This document shows positions 1-11,160 of a stretch of 64,000 nt of DNA, one piece after another. The translations under genes were made by a program, and so were the position numbers. Position 1 is the stretch's first letter, and each line of letters begins with the position of its first letter. The stretch is from NCBI GenBank assembly GCA_964036045.1, contig OZ038380.1:189131694-189195693 (forward strand). The letters are read 5' to 3'. Below the pieces are notes generated by a model that did not search any database, was not told the DNA's origin, and saw only the letters and a program-made list of their open reading frames with translations. This DNA is from Eutreptiella sp. 'Long Island Sound 2002'. Its lineage: Eukaryota > Euglenozoa > Euglenophyceae > Eutreptiales > Eutreptiaceae.

Positions 1-2
1 GC

Positions 3-53
3 CCGCGCACCGCCGAGACCGACTGGCTGCGCGTGCTCAACGCCGCAGCGTGA
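3..53 (+). CDS. 3' end of a gene entering from the left (partial)
   Basis: An open frame runs from the window edge to a TGA at 51-53 and ends with the residues ETDWLRVLNAAA. The codons are rich in G/C at the third position, as in the well-supported genes further on, and the residues look like ordinary globular protein rather than repeat translation. Nothing upstream is visible, so the product cannot be named. The open frame is only 16 codons and could arise by chance. The DNA after the stop loses coding character. Confidence 0.35.
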   Translation, partial: PRTAETDWLRVLNAAA

Positions 54-427
54 GCAGCGACCCGGACGGGACAGCGCACGCGACGTTCCGGTCCCCGGGG
101 ACGGGCGTGCTCTCGCACGTCAAGCCGCGGGCGCCCGCGGCGGGGGGCGCGGTGCCGGGAGAGGGCCCAGCGTTGGGGTGGGGGGGGGGAGGGGCACAGG
201 CTCTCAGTGATGTGCACGGGGCCCGGCTGCTGCTCCGCCAGTGGACAGTGCACACGCCCCCGACCCTCAATGACCGCAGGCGCCCGTTCTCGGAAAAGTG
301 TATTCTCCGACACGGCGCTGCCGCACACGGGCACCGGATCGGGTGACGCACCGCCTTTTACACACGGACCCGGGGACATCCCATGCGCCATCCCCCACGC
401 GTCTGCCACGTGAGCCCCCACGCCCCC

Positions 428-620
428 CAGATTTGCCACTAGCGTCCGCCAGCCCAGACATGATCAGATGGAGCGCGGTCCTACTGAGCCACACGCTGGA
501 CGCGGCACATTCCTACTGAGTTCCGGTGGTGCAGGGGGCGGTTATTACCGAGTGGCTGTTGCTGCGGGGCCGATTCGTTCTGAGAACCACTTTCCCTGCC
601 GGACGCTCGTGGCATGTCTG
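428..620 (+). mobile_element. 193-bp hAT-like MITE, copy 1
   Basis: The ends are inverted repeats sharing the core TGCCACTAGCGTCCG, with one mismatch here, preceded by CAGA. The same sequence recurs at 22315-22507 with exactly the same length (193 bp). No coding capacity is seen. The flanking 8 bp are not duplicated in this copy, so it is probably older, or its edges have mutated. The CAG start and the 8-bp target duplication of the sister copy fit the hAT superfamily; that assignment is an inference. Confidence 0.8.
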
Positions 621-2124
621 TCTCCAACCCCCCACTCCGTCCGCCGGCACCGGTGGTGCACGGGACCCCCTGAGGCCCAGGACCTCGCCCCTTCTGACCT
701 CCTTTGTGACCACTCAATGCCGCTCCACTTCGTGTCCCGCACTCGGCGCCCGGCCTCAGGCGGGGGGGGGGTCGGGCTTGGGCTGGCAGCGACCGACTGA
801 GAGGCAGGCCCCCACCGAGAAGGCCCATCCCCCCCCCCCCCCCCGCACATGCCCTGCAGCACAGGGCAGGAGGGTACAGGACGAAGGGCCTGTTCAACCC
901 AAAGTAGTCTCCTGAGACTTTCGTTTAGACACCCCCCCTCCCGCTCTCTTCAGAGTCTGCCTCCCCTCGGGCCCCACGAAGTCTTATCGTGCCTGTTGGC
1001 ACCCACGGGGGGGGGGGGGGGGAGGCTGGGTGCTTAGAGTTGCCCAGAATTTTCTATGGCAGCCCGGAAGGTGGAGGGGGGGGGCAGGGCTGCCCAGGGA
1101 TGCATTAGAAGGGAAGGCACCTCAGAGGTGGCCCAAGCAGCGGTTAGACAGGTTGCCAAAGCGGTTGGGGGCGGTTACTGGCGGTTACAAATGCCCCGGC
1201 ACGTGCCGTCAGGGAGACAGTGGGTGGGCGCAGGCTGGGCGCCCTGGAGGGGGGGAGGAGGGGTGGCTCCACCCCTTCCAATGCATCCCTGGGGCTGCCT
1301 AAAGTTGCCCACCAGAAGCCGAAGGATCATGTGATCTCACAAGAGCCTAAACCCCGTGGGTCAGCGAAGCCAGTAGGCGCCCTGGACAAAATAAAGCGCT
1401 TGCTGGTGGGGGGCGTTCAGCAGCCGGAGCTTCATGCCTGGGTCCCAGGGCGCCGCCCCCCGCAAAGCACCCGGCCTCTCTTTCAGTGTGTTTTGTGTTG
1501 TCCTGGGCCGGCGTCCGCGGGGCGCCAGGAGTCCCCAAGCCTTTCCGATGGATTGCATTTGCTCTTGACCCTGCTTGCTCTGTCTTGGCGGCCGGAGGTG
1601 AGAGACCGGGGAGACGGGCCGTCGCAGGGCGAGGGCAGGGTCAGCCCAGGCCTGTGCTGAAGTTGTTTTTCCGCAAGGAGCCCCCCCCCCCCCCCCGACC
1701 ACAGTGACCATCGTGGGGGGAAAACGAAGTTTGCAATCGGGGAAATCTTGTCTGGCGATTTATGGTACACAAATTTTTGGGTCCCAGCCCCCTCCTCCCG
1801 CCCCCTCCCCCCTCCCGTTAAGCACAGCCCTGGGTCAGCCCCACGCTAGACCATCCCTCCATCCATCCAGCCCTTCAGAGTCCACGGCCGGTCGCCCGAT
1901 CGCCGCTCTCTTGTCAGGGCAACCTGAAAATTGCTCCGCGGGGGGGGGGGGGGGGGGGTGTGACATGGACGCCCGCCGAAGGGGGGGGGGGATTGGAGAA
2001 ATGGGGTTCCGTGTCGGGCCCTTTGTTTTGTGTAAGAACGGATGTTGGCGCCAAAGGCGCAGAAACACAAACTTTGGCCCGAAAAAGTTTTTTCCACCAA
2101 TAATTCCCCCCCCCCCCCCCCCCC

Positions 2125-2206
2125 CCACATTTGAGTAGTCAAAATGATCAGCGCGACGTGGGTATCATTTTGAGCCATAGATGTTGGGTTGACCCCCCCC
2201 CCCCCC
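2125..2206 (+). repeat. Dispersed repeat, copy at 2.1 kb
   Basis: The block with CAAAATGATCAGCG and ATCATTTTGAG, followed by a long C run, recurs at 31035-31130 in the same orientation. Both copies sit between poly-C runs. It looks like part of a longer dispersed element whose ends I cannot define. Confidence 0.6.
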
Positions 2207-2609
2207 GGCACGGCAGGTCGGGCACCCCCGCCCTGAACCCCCCTCTCCCGTCACGGCGGCCAAGGAGGGAGGGGGGGGGGGTTGGGAAAATGGGCTTCCG
2301 TGTCACCCCCCCCCTGCAGAGCAATTTTCTTCCCGCCCTGCAGCAAGGCACCTACGGTCTGTGATTGTCCACTGAGCCGCCCCCGTGTTACGTGCTGCGG
2401 TGCGCGTGCCCTTCCACTGCCATGATGCGGCTTTTCCCACTTGAGGGGGGAGGGGAGGGCGGAGAGACCGCAGCCCTGCCCCATCGCATCAGCGCTCCTC
2501 GGGGGGCCGAGGTGCTTTGCTCGTGCGCGTGCGGGAGGTGCGGGACGGGCACCGGCTGCGGGAGCACGCCCCACGTCCAGACCAAAGGTCACGGGTCCGA
2601 ACACGCGAG

Positions 2610-2840
2610 GGACCCGGCTGACCCTCCGGTACCCCTCCTTCGGGTCAAAAAATTTTCTTGTTTTTTTAACACAAATATGAATTCTCTACAAGATTTTGAG
2701 CATTTTGAGTATAAACAGATGGTATGAAAAATTTTTTTGGCGCCTTCAGCGCCGGACAGTTTTCTCTAGAGACACTTGTTGGTGGCCGACCCGGCACAAA
2801 CTATGTTTCAAACCCGGGGGGGGGGGGGGGGGGGGGTGGC
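2610..2840 (-). repeat. Dispersed repeat with GGCGCC hairpin, copy 1
   Basis: This block holds GGGTCAAAA, a T-run, TGAATTCTC, ATTTTGAGTATA, AAATTTTTTTGGCGCC and then a long G run. It matches the reverse complement of about 30785-30990 in the same order of landmarks. The two copies are diverged and in opposite orientation. No open frame of note. Confidence 0.6.
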
Positions 2841-3109
2841 CATTCCCCTCCGGCGCAGGGGCCGGCAGTGCACCCACGCCCTTCGGGGGGCGAGGCGCGC
2901 CTTCTGTGGCTGCCCCGGGGGACTGAGCGGCCGCAGCCACCGGCGATGTCCATCGGACCTCTTGCCTCAGCCCCCGACGACGGACCTGCGCCCGCGCGCG
3001 TGCGGCGTGGGCACGGCGGTGGCGGTCATGAGGCCCCCGGGGGTGGGGCAGGGCTGTCCTGAGGAACTCCATTTTTCTTTTGTTTCAGGCCATCCCTTCA
3101 GGACACCCC

Positions 3110-3207
3110 AAGGACCACCAACCGCCAACCGCCACCAACCGCCCACCGCCAACCATCAACCGCCGCCACCCGCCAACTGCCAACCGCCACCAACCGCCCA
3201 CCATTGT
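3110..3207 (+). repeat. CCAACCGCCA-type minisatellite
   Basis: Short units of the type CCAACCGCCA and CCACCAACCG repeat irregularly. A longer array of the same units lies at 61985-62205. Both arrays follow an AGGACCACC/AGGGACCAC lead-in and end near an ACCATNGTT block, so they are members of one dispersed family. Confidence 0.75.
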
Positions 3208-3871
3208 TCAATCCTGTTTCTGTGGTCCTGTGTCTTGCCCATGTCTTGACCATGAAGCAGATAGCGTCCCCGTGAACGTTCGTTCCTGTTGGGCGTTACG
3301 GACCCCCCCCCCCCCCCGTTTTCCCCTGAAGGATAGCCCTGGGCGGGGGCTTGGAGCCCCCTCAAAAATGGTGGTGGTGGTGGCGGGGGGTTCTGGGTCA
3401 AGGGGCTCCAAGGGCCAATGCCAATGAGATGCTTCTCAGCCAAAGTGCACAGACCAGAGGCCAGGGTGGGGGTGGGGGCGACGGGTTGGAATGCGAATTG
3501 TCCAGGAGTCTTCCATCTTCCGCATCAACGGAGGTCGATGCGGTGAAGGGGGCAGTGAGGGCGGGGGCTCGACCGATGCACCATCGCCTCCGGGGGGCAT
3601 CATCGGCTGAGGCTCAGGTCTCCCTCGCGGGCGGCGGCATGCGCCAGTCGGGGACTTCACCGGCACCGCCTGAGGGCCTGCCTGCCCCCTCATGGCAGCG
3701 CCGGACATGTGCAGTACACGACGCCTGGGGCTAAGGGCATGCCAGCCCCCACCGCCTTGGGACATCCACATGTTTTGGGGGGGGGGTCAAGCTGTCAAAC
3801 TACACAGACATGTCCCGTGATGGTGGGCAGTATGGGCTCGGTCACGCCCGTGGGGGCTGTTGCTGCCAAGA

Positions 3872-4179
3872 CAAGGGGGGCGTACCGTGCGCTGTGCACG
3901 CGCTGTGCGTGCGCTGTGCGAAAAGTTGGCTGTTCTCCACCGGGAGTTCGGTAAGTTCAGAAGATTGAAAGGACGTCATTGAATGGCTGCTGCAGTGGAC
4001 GGGGCTATAGGGGGCAGAATTTAGGTCCCTGAGACCCATGGCAAGCATCGGATGTTTGAATTTTTGAGTTTTGAATTGATTGTGCATGATTCCGCAGGTG
4101 GGTGGTTTTCAGGGTTGTTACCTGGATAATCACTGTAATAATTCGCGCTGTGCCCGCGCTGTGCGAAAACGCCCCCAAG
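3872..4179 (+). repeat. 308-bp dispersed repeat, uninterrupted copy (empty site)
   Basis: This repeat starts at AAGGGGGGCGTACCGTGC and ends at GAAAACGCCCCCAAG. It recurs at 32542-35259, where a 2.4-kb element splits it at GGCTATAGGG. Here the corresponding site, GGGGCTATAGGGGGC at 4001-4015, is intact and serves as the empty site. Units of GCGCTGTGC occur near both ends. No protein is encoded. Confidence 0.85.
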
Positions 4180-7100
4180 ACTCTGCCTCGGAACTCCATC
4201 TGTTTTGAGGTGCTTCGTAGCCATGGTCCGTGTGGTGGTGTGGCACGGCGGTCGCCTGCAGCCGCTACACCGCTGGTGTTCGCGTCCCTGCCACTTGGAT
4301 GGGTCTCTGTCCTGGGAATGATTCCTTTTTGAGCTGAAGGACATGTGCATTGGGCACACTGCACAATCCCCCATTGGACTGTAAATAGGAAGCCCAAGCC
4401 TTTTCCCACACCTGCAGCCCAGGCCGGCCTGCAGTTGGCATGTGGCACGTAGAGAAAAGCTTAAGCTGTATCATAGTACCGGAAAGGGGGTGGTCCCATG
4501 TTGGGGCTTTCCCTGCTGTGTTCGCTCGTAAAGTTGCTCGGTCCACAGTTTGTGTTTTGCCGATACTTCCGAATTCAAATCAGCCGCGCATAGTTGACCG
4601 GTGCTTTGCGTTCATTCTGGCGGATAATTCGGTGCATCTTTGGATAACACACAGAGACAGACAGACAGACAGACACCCACACACCCGCACACCCACACAC
4701 CCACACACCCACACACCCACACACCCACACACCCACACACCCACACACCCACACACGTACACACACTCACGCACGCGCGCACACATGTGCACACACGGGC
4801 GCACACACACACATACGCAGACGCATGTGCAGATGGATAAGGGAGTCCCGCATTCTCGGTCTGCACACACACCCTGCACTATGTGACCGCCGGGGGTGGC
4901 CGGGGTAGTGATAATGCCCACAAACCATCCCATCGGGCCTCAGAAGTAGGGTCGACGTTTGCCCCTGACCCAAAAGGGGGGCTGCTCTGAAGGTGGACAG
5001 AGGCCCTGATGGTTCGCCAACTGTGACGAAGTGCCCAGGCTTTGAGTGCGGGTCGAAGCAGCCAACCCCTTGGCAACCAAGCCCCAGAGTTTCTATTCTG
5101 TTTCTTTGTCACCAGCCACATAGATTTTCCAAAGGCCATGTGGGAAGAAGCGTGGGTCTTCAACGTGCCATGGTCTTCAGAGCACCATTTTCAGAGCAAT
5201 TGGAACAAATGGTCATTTCGGAAAAACAGAGTTTAGCGATGAAAGTTTTGTTTTGCCACAGCAGAAACAGAATGAGACACTGTGTTTGTGGTTGGATTTT
5301 AGAACCGGAACAGGGATTGAGCTGATGTGGACTAGTGTTGCACGCACGCATGCAACACTCGCACATCAGTCGCTGTCCAGCGCCAACGCTGCAATCCGGA
5401 AGTTGGCCGTCTCGATGGAGCTGTGCCCACGGTTCGGCGCTCCACCCGCATAAGCGATGGCCCAACAGGGTACGGCTGGCCCGGAGGTAGAGGTCGTCTA
5501 TGAGGGCGAAGTCCAGGATCAGTCCTCCAGCGATGGACCCCAAGCTGCACGCTATCAGAGCTTCCGGCATGGGGGCTGTCCCGGGGGGGGGGGGGGGGGT
5601 AGAACAGCCTTGGCCAGCCCATGTGCTCGGCGGTTCAGCTGGGCGAGAGGGTCTTGGAGCCCTGGGGAGTGCTGGCCTGCATCCACAGTTCTCAGAACTG
5701 GAGGCCACTGAAATGGCACCAGCTTCCAAGTGCAGAGCCATGTGATGGCTCCATCGTGGTTTCGAACCAGCCTCCATAGTGTTGAGTGCATTGAGCTGAT
5801 TGGCCAGTGTTCTTTCTCTTCTGTTTGTTCCAGGGTGCTGCGGCAGGACAGAAACGGGGGGGGGGGGGGGGGGCATGGGCAAATCTAGTTTGCCGTCGCT
5901 GTTTGAAGTGGCGGAGACCCCATGCTTGGCACCAAGAGAGTTACGCTGCCTACGCGGCTGTGATTAGACATTGTGGGTGCAGTCTCAAAACTGCGGCTGC
6001 ATTGATTTTTGTTGAGTGAGCGTTCATGGACCCGCCCATCAGTTGCGACCACGTTCACCATTTGTTCATGATCATGCACACCCAGTACCCGAACTTGAAG
6101 CCCCACGACACCACCCTGCACGGCAAACTCCCAAACACTATTTACTGTCTTCACCAATGCAAATAGATATTCCCAGCATTAAGCCTACCGAATATATATC
6201 TGAGCAGCAGCACGGCCTACAATGTTGCGAACCGGGCAAAGGGCTTCAGTTTCGAGAAGAATTGACTCCCTGCTTTGAAAGCTGTAGGCATTGCCAGTGA
6301 AACCACGTGTTTCTCTTTATGTGGGCCAGACAGTCTGCTATTCACATAGGTTGCGCCGTGCACCTGTTTGTTTTCCGCAGTTTCTCTTCATCTTCTTGTG
6401 TTGCATGTTGCTTTTGTGCAGTTGGACGGTGTCATGATACATGGGGCATTTCGCCCCCACCACTTGAGACACAGGTGCATGTGCATTTTGTACTGTCCAG
6501 GATTGAGGATTCAGTGCAGGATAGGGGAAGAAAAGGGGGTGCAGAGCTGTGGGAATACGAGGCTACGGCTGGGTAGTAGTGTTCCTGAAGTAAAGGGGCT
6601 GGGTGTGGGACTGTCGGGATTCAGGAGCTGGGGTTTGCAAGAGTGCAGGAGATGTTGCAAATCTCACTGATTTAATTTTACATGCACCCTGTTTTTTGGG
6701 AACAGTTGGTCAGATTTTGCCAAGCTGTACAGTTGCTCTGGGGTTGCATGGTCAAGGACCCTTTCCACATTGTTGTTCGGCACTCCGCCCATCCACCCAC
6801 ATTTTAATCAGTCAGCCCAAGGTGTATCATTTGTGTACAAAAAGATACAGAGAAAGCAAAAAGAGCAAAGGCTAGAAGGTAAAAGAGAGAAATGGAAGAA
6901 ATTCTTAAGATCCAAGAAGCTGGCCCAAGGAAAAGCCCCAAAGCTTTCGCCCAAGTCAAGCCAAGACCATCAGGAAGCGTCTATGAACAAAGAATATGCC
7001 TATTTTCTGAAGTCCAACATTTTGTTTTGCTGTGTTTGCTGGCCATGTGTTTCTTTTGGCACTTCTGCAATGATGAATGATGATGGACCATTTGCAGGCT

Positions 7101-8359
7101 GTTTCTGCAGCCCCAACACTCTTCAATGTCCCATTGGCAGGGGTGGTGCAACGGGCATGTGCTAGGGTAGGGATACCTGTGGGCCATTTGAGGAGAGAAA
7201 AGGGGTTCCAAACAGCGAAGGTGGGCCTACATCACTTAGGACGCTGATGCAAGTAATTTTGGTTTGGAGCCCACAAGAACCTTACTCAGTTTGTTAGCCA
7301 TTCATTGACACATCCAAGGTGCACCAACACTTAATAGCCATCTCCACATGAGGGGATACAAACACAAGTACATACAAATTTGGACACCAGGGCATGGACG
7401 AAGTGCGCAGTTTGCTGTGTGTGGGGTGCAAGGTTTATATTGTTGAATATTTGTGTCCTCAACATATCAGTCCCAATATTCAATTGTGGTTCAGGGTTGG
7501 GGTTCTGTTGCAGGGGTTAGGGTTGTTGGGTTTGGGGCAAGACTCATGGCTTTGCACTTCTCTCATGGGCCAGGGCAGAGTTGTTGGCATCACGGTTGGT
7601 TGGGTCATAGATTGGTGTTTTTGGGGTTAGGATCGATGGATCATGCAATGTTCATCATAATTTGCCTAATATTTGGTAATATTTTTCGTAATACTTCCTT
7701 TACGTTCCGTATCTACAAAGGTCGTAACCTGTACCTATCTGTGCTTCAACAGGCTGGTGCTTCAATGTGCCATGGGTAGAGGTTTTGCGATACACACTTG
7801 ATACCTTTTACAAGAGTAGTTGAAGTTCTAGGGGGCGTAGTAGGGTGTAGTAGGGTGTGCCCGCTGTGCACAAAGTTTGTGCAGGACCATACCCAAGCTA
7901 TATAGCAGTGCTCCGTACCAATAATAATGAGCCTTGATATGCAATTGCATGAGTTGCTTGCATGCCTTGCCCTCATTTATAGTGCATTTGTGTGTGTTGT
8001 TGTGCATGTCATTCAAAAAGGGTATCCAATTTGGTGGTACGGTGGCCCCTTCCAGTTGGGGATATGCATTAGCCCATTTTCAGTTGGGGATATGGCCTGG
8101 CCCCTATCCGGTTGGGGACATGGAGTGCCCCTTTTCCAGTTGGGGATATGTTGACCAAGTGGAGGAGATTGAGCGGCAAAGACAAGAGGGTGTCGATGCG
8201 GAATTGGTGCAAGAGTATAAGAAGGGGGAATATCCTTCTCACCCCCTCCGTCATGCACCTCTTCCATGTGGGCAAGTGCCCTCCTACCTTACCTTGGGTT
8301 CTACCATGCCAAGCAGCTGCGCCGGTTGGTCCCCCCCCCCCCCCCGGGATAGGCTTCAC
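4180..8359. other. No recognisable gene; microsatellite and scattered ORFs
   Basis: Only short open frames occur. One at 6770-7165 has a lysine-rich middle but no motif I recognise and no support as a gene. A lower-GC stretch at about 6000-8300 precedes the LINE and may contain its decayed 5' part, but no endonuclease motif could be found. Confidence 0.5.
4672..4757 (+). repeat. CCCACACA microsatellite
   Basis: About ten units of the 8-mer CCCACACA follow a short ACAG run and pass into imperfect CA-rich DNA up to about 4830. Open frames on both strands here (Thr/His/Pro or Val/Cys/Gly) are translations of the repeat. Confidence 0.95.
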
Positions 8360-9305
8360 TGCTCCGCTTCCCCGGGGGATGATGGCATCGGTGCAGCCTT
8401 CTACAAAAAGTTTAGGGATTTATTTGTGCCTTTGATGTTCCAGTTGTGTCACCCTTCTTTTTCCCGAAGGGTGCCTTCCCCACGGATGGGAAATGGCCTC
8501 ATTAACATGATTCCTAAGACAGCCGGCCTGGCCCCTATCCCTAAATGAAGGCCAATTGCACTTCAATGCGATAAAAAGAAATGGATGATGACGCTAGTCG
8601 CCATGCAAGTGGGGCAGACCATCCAGCAGCTATCTCACAAGCAACAAGTTGGGTGTATCAAAGGGCGACACATGATACAGCATATCTGGGGGGTCAAGGG
8701 GGGATTCGAGTCTCTACACAAAGGCATCTTGGTCAGTCTAGATTTTAGTAATGCCTTCCCGATTTTGAGCCACACCTTCATTAAGGCAGTACTCCAGAAA
8801 ATACATCTACCACCTTTTCACATACAATGCATCATTTCCACACTTTTGTGTTGGTAAAGATGTTGTTAGGGAGATCTTGTTTACTCCGGCAGCGGGAATC
8901 GGCCAAGGTGACCCCTTCTCGCCACTCTGGTTCTCATTATGCGCCTCGTTCGTACTATTTGCCTTTAAACCCATGCAGTCTGTTCATCCGTTCATGTTTG
9001 TAGATGATTTGTGTGTGTTGATTACGAGTGGCTTCTGCCAATCAGTGTGGTTTGTGCTTGGCAGTGTGGTAGAGTTTGGACAAGTTTGTGGTCTTCAGCT
9101 CAACTTGTCCAAGTCAGCAATGGTCCTAAAAGGGAATTTTGCTGGCGGTGACATGAACACACTCCAAAACTGTGGATTACCCATCACGGCCTCCGCACGC
9201 TATCTCGGAGTGCTTATCAGTCATGTCACAGTGACACAAGCCTTCTCCAAGGCTCTTGGGGAAGCACAGTGTAGAGCTTCACAGCTATCTGTCTACTCCC
9301 TTTGA
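8360..9305 (+). pseudogene. LINE reverse transcriptase domain
   Basis: The fingers motif PGDDGIGAAFYKKF, the palm Asp in LVSLDFSNAF, GIGQGDPFSPL (motif B) and FVDDL (motif C) occur in the canonical order, followed by LSKSAMVL and ARYLGVLI. Frame 2 is used up to about 8857 and frame 3 from about 8877, so a frameshift lies between. Both Asp residues of motif C are kept. Confidence 0.85.
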
Positions 9306-10707
9306 CGATCATTGAGCGAGTCCAGTAACTGAAAGTTTGGATCCTCCCTGTCCTGTTACTTACTGCACGTGCCTATCATGCCACAGAAAAGGAAGAACGA
9401 TCCTTGAAGACTGTCTACAACACCACACTGAAATTTGATGGCTGGGGAGTCACATTCTCCCAGCTATCGCTTCCAGCAGATGCTGGAGGGTACAACTTAG
9501 CCCCTCTAGACACGTGGTTGCGTGTACAAGTGGGCTTGGCTTTTGCCAGATTTTCCGGGCACCAGTCGGAATTTTCCCCCTTCATCACACATGTGTTTAG
9601 GCAGTGGGCCAAAAGGTTTGGCGTATTGTGGACGCCCAGGGCAATGCCGTACTTACAGCTCGGGCCTGTGCTGTACTCCCCTATGGGTTGTCTGGCTCTC
9701 TCGCTCAAATCTTTTTCACAAGCTAGGTGATATGTGCTTGACGGCTTGCTTGATGGCATGCCAGTTGACAAATTGCCGCTTTGGCACGGTGTACTGTTTC
9801 ACAATGCAAATAATCTCATGTATTGTTGCCCCAAGTTAATCAAACGAGGGGTCCTGCTTGTCTCAGACCTCTTTGATGCTCAAGGGCAACCCAATCCCCA
9901 GCTGATATCCATGTTAGGTCCCACATGGCATGCTGTTTACCCTGTGTCCATTGCCAAATTTTTGCAGCTGCCCTCCTCGGAGTGGTCCCTCAATTTAGTC
10001 TGGGTTGGTAGCCGGGGTAAGTCTGCATCGCTTGAGAAAATGGCTCCTGTACCATAGGTACCGCACAGACAGCCTCAAGAAGTCTGCAGTGTTTTTTGGA
10101 CCTCAAAAATGCCCCTAGCCATGAAAGAATTTGTCTACCAGTCCCCATGGGCCAAATTAAAAACAGGTGAAAGGTTAAGCAACTGGACCAAGCACCCTTT
10201 GTGCGCTATATGTGCACAGTTGGAAACAGTGGCTCATGCCCTACAGTTTTGCAGGTTCCACCAATTAGCACGAGATGTTATTGACTACAGGCTTGGACCG
10301 CATTATCATGAGAATCAATCTGTCACTACACAATCCTTGCCTGTCAAGCTATCGCTGTCTGCCCCGCAGGGACTTGCCTTGGACTAGCAGATCTGCACAC
10401 TGGGCCCTACGAAATGCAGCCAAATTCCACAATGTGCCCCCAGAGTTGGAGGTGTCCCTGGACACCTGGGCACACGTGGTCTTAGCACTTAATGAGTGGC
10501 AACCATTTGCTGGGTGGGCCAATGTTTTCATGCAATTTCATCATGTTATTGTCACTGTACATCAGTCTGGCTGTATGCCGGGTGGCCGCATGACGCTTCA
10601 GAGGGACACCCAAGATGCTGATCGGGAAGCTAAACACTAGCACACCCAAGCAAAGAAGGAACAACTTGCACAGCAAGCAGTACTGGCCATAGCACAACTA
10701 GAGGAAC

Positions 10708-11160
10708 AAGGATGGACTATGGCTTACACTGATGGCTCAGCTGAGCATCATAATAGGGTAGGATGGGTAGCCAGCTTTGGCTGCACCATTCCTGGGGAGT
10801 GGGAGAAATGAGGATCCCTCCTAGCACACTCACAGCAAACAAACAACTGAGTGGAAATGATGGCCGTCATTTGTCTTCTTGAATATGTGCATGGCAGAAC
10901 CGGCAATCTTGCCACAGCCACTGATTCTCAATATGTTTATGACAGCGTCACGGGCTCCGCTTACAAATGGCGGAATATGGGATGGGTTAACTCCCAGGGG
11001 CCAGTCGCAAATGTAGACCTCTGGATCACGTTGCTTCGTCTCATTGACGATGCCACTATGACCCTTTAAAGTCCCCAGCCACACAACCACGGCAATTGAG
11101 GGCAATCGCAGAGCAGAGCGCCTGGCTGAGGAAGGTCACCTCACTTCGTCTTTATATCAA
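10708..11160 (+). pseudogene. LINE RNase H domain
   Basis: The four catalytic landmarks are visible: YTDGSA (10711), the Glu in VEMMAV (about 10849), ATDSQYVYD (about 10918) and the terminal VPSHTTTAIEGNRRAERLAE (about 11072-11131). They lie in different frames separated by stops. The stretch KWRNMGWVNSQGPVANVDLW resembles cellular RNase HI strongly. It is the 3' domain of the LINE. Confidence 0.8.

Larger units (their letters stand above)
54..2600. other. Non-coding, homopolymer-rich stretch with one MITE
   Basis: Apart from the 193-bp element at 428-620 I see no gene here. The stretch is dominated by poly-C and poly-G runs (for example near 831, 1008, 1680, 1941 and 2107) whose translations are Pro/Gly-rich artefacts. 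AATAAA-like strings occur but cannot be tied to a transcript. Confidence 0.6.
8360..11160 (+). pseudogene. Decayed LINE retrotransposon (RT, zinc knuckle, RNase H)
   Basis: A non-LTR retrotransposon ORF2 remnant is readable across several frames. It shows PGDDGIGAAFYKKF near 8370, an in-frame TGA at 8546, QVGCIKGRH and LVSLDFSNAF (8650-8755), GIGQGDPFSPLWF and the catalytic FVDDL (8893-9011), and a later GGYNLAPL segment. A CxxC-H-C knuckle of the zf-RVT type (CAICAQLETVAHALQFC) lies at about 10200-10250. An RNase H domain follows at 10708-11160. Domain order matches LINEs that carry RNase H. At least three frame changes and stops show that it is dead. The 5' endonuclease and the element ends were not found. 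Confidence 0.85.

Noticed and set aside
4575-4933. Thr/His/Pro and Val/Cys/Gly-rich proteins at 4.6-4.9 kb.
   Set aside because: Products of the CCCACACA microsatellite.
6770-7165. Lysine-rich ORF as a nuclear protein gene.
   Set aside because: No recognisable domain, ordinary low-GC composition unlike the supported genes, and no splice or start support.
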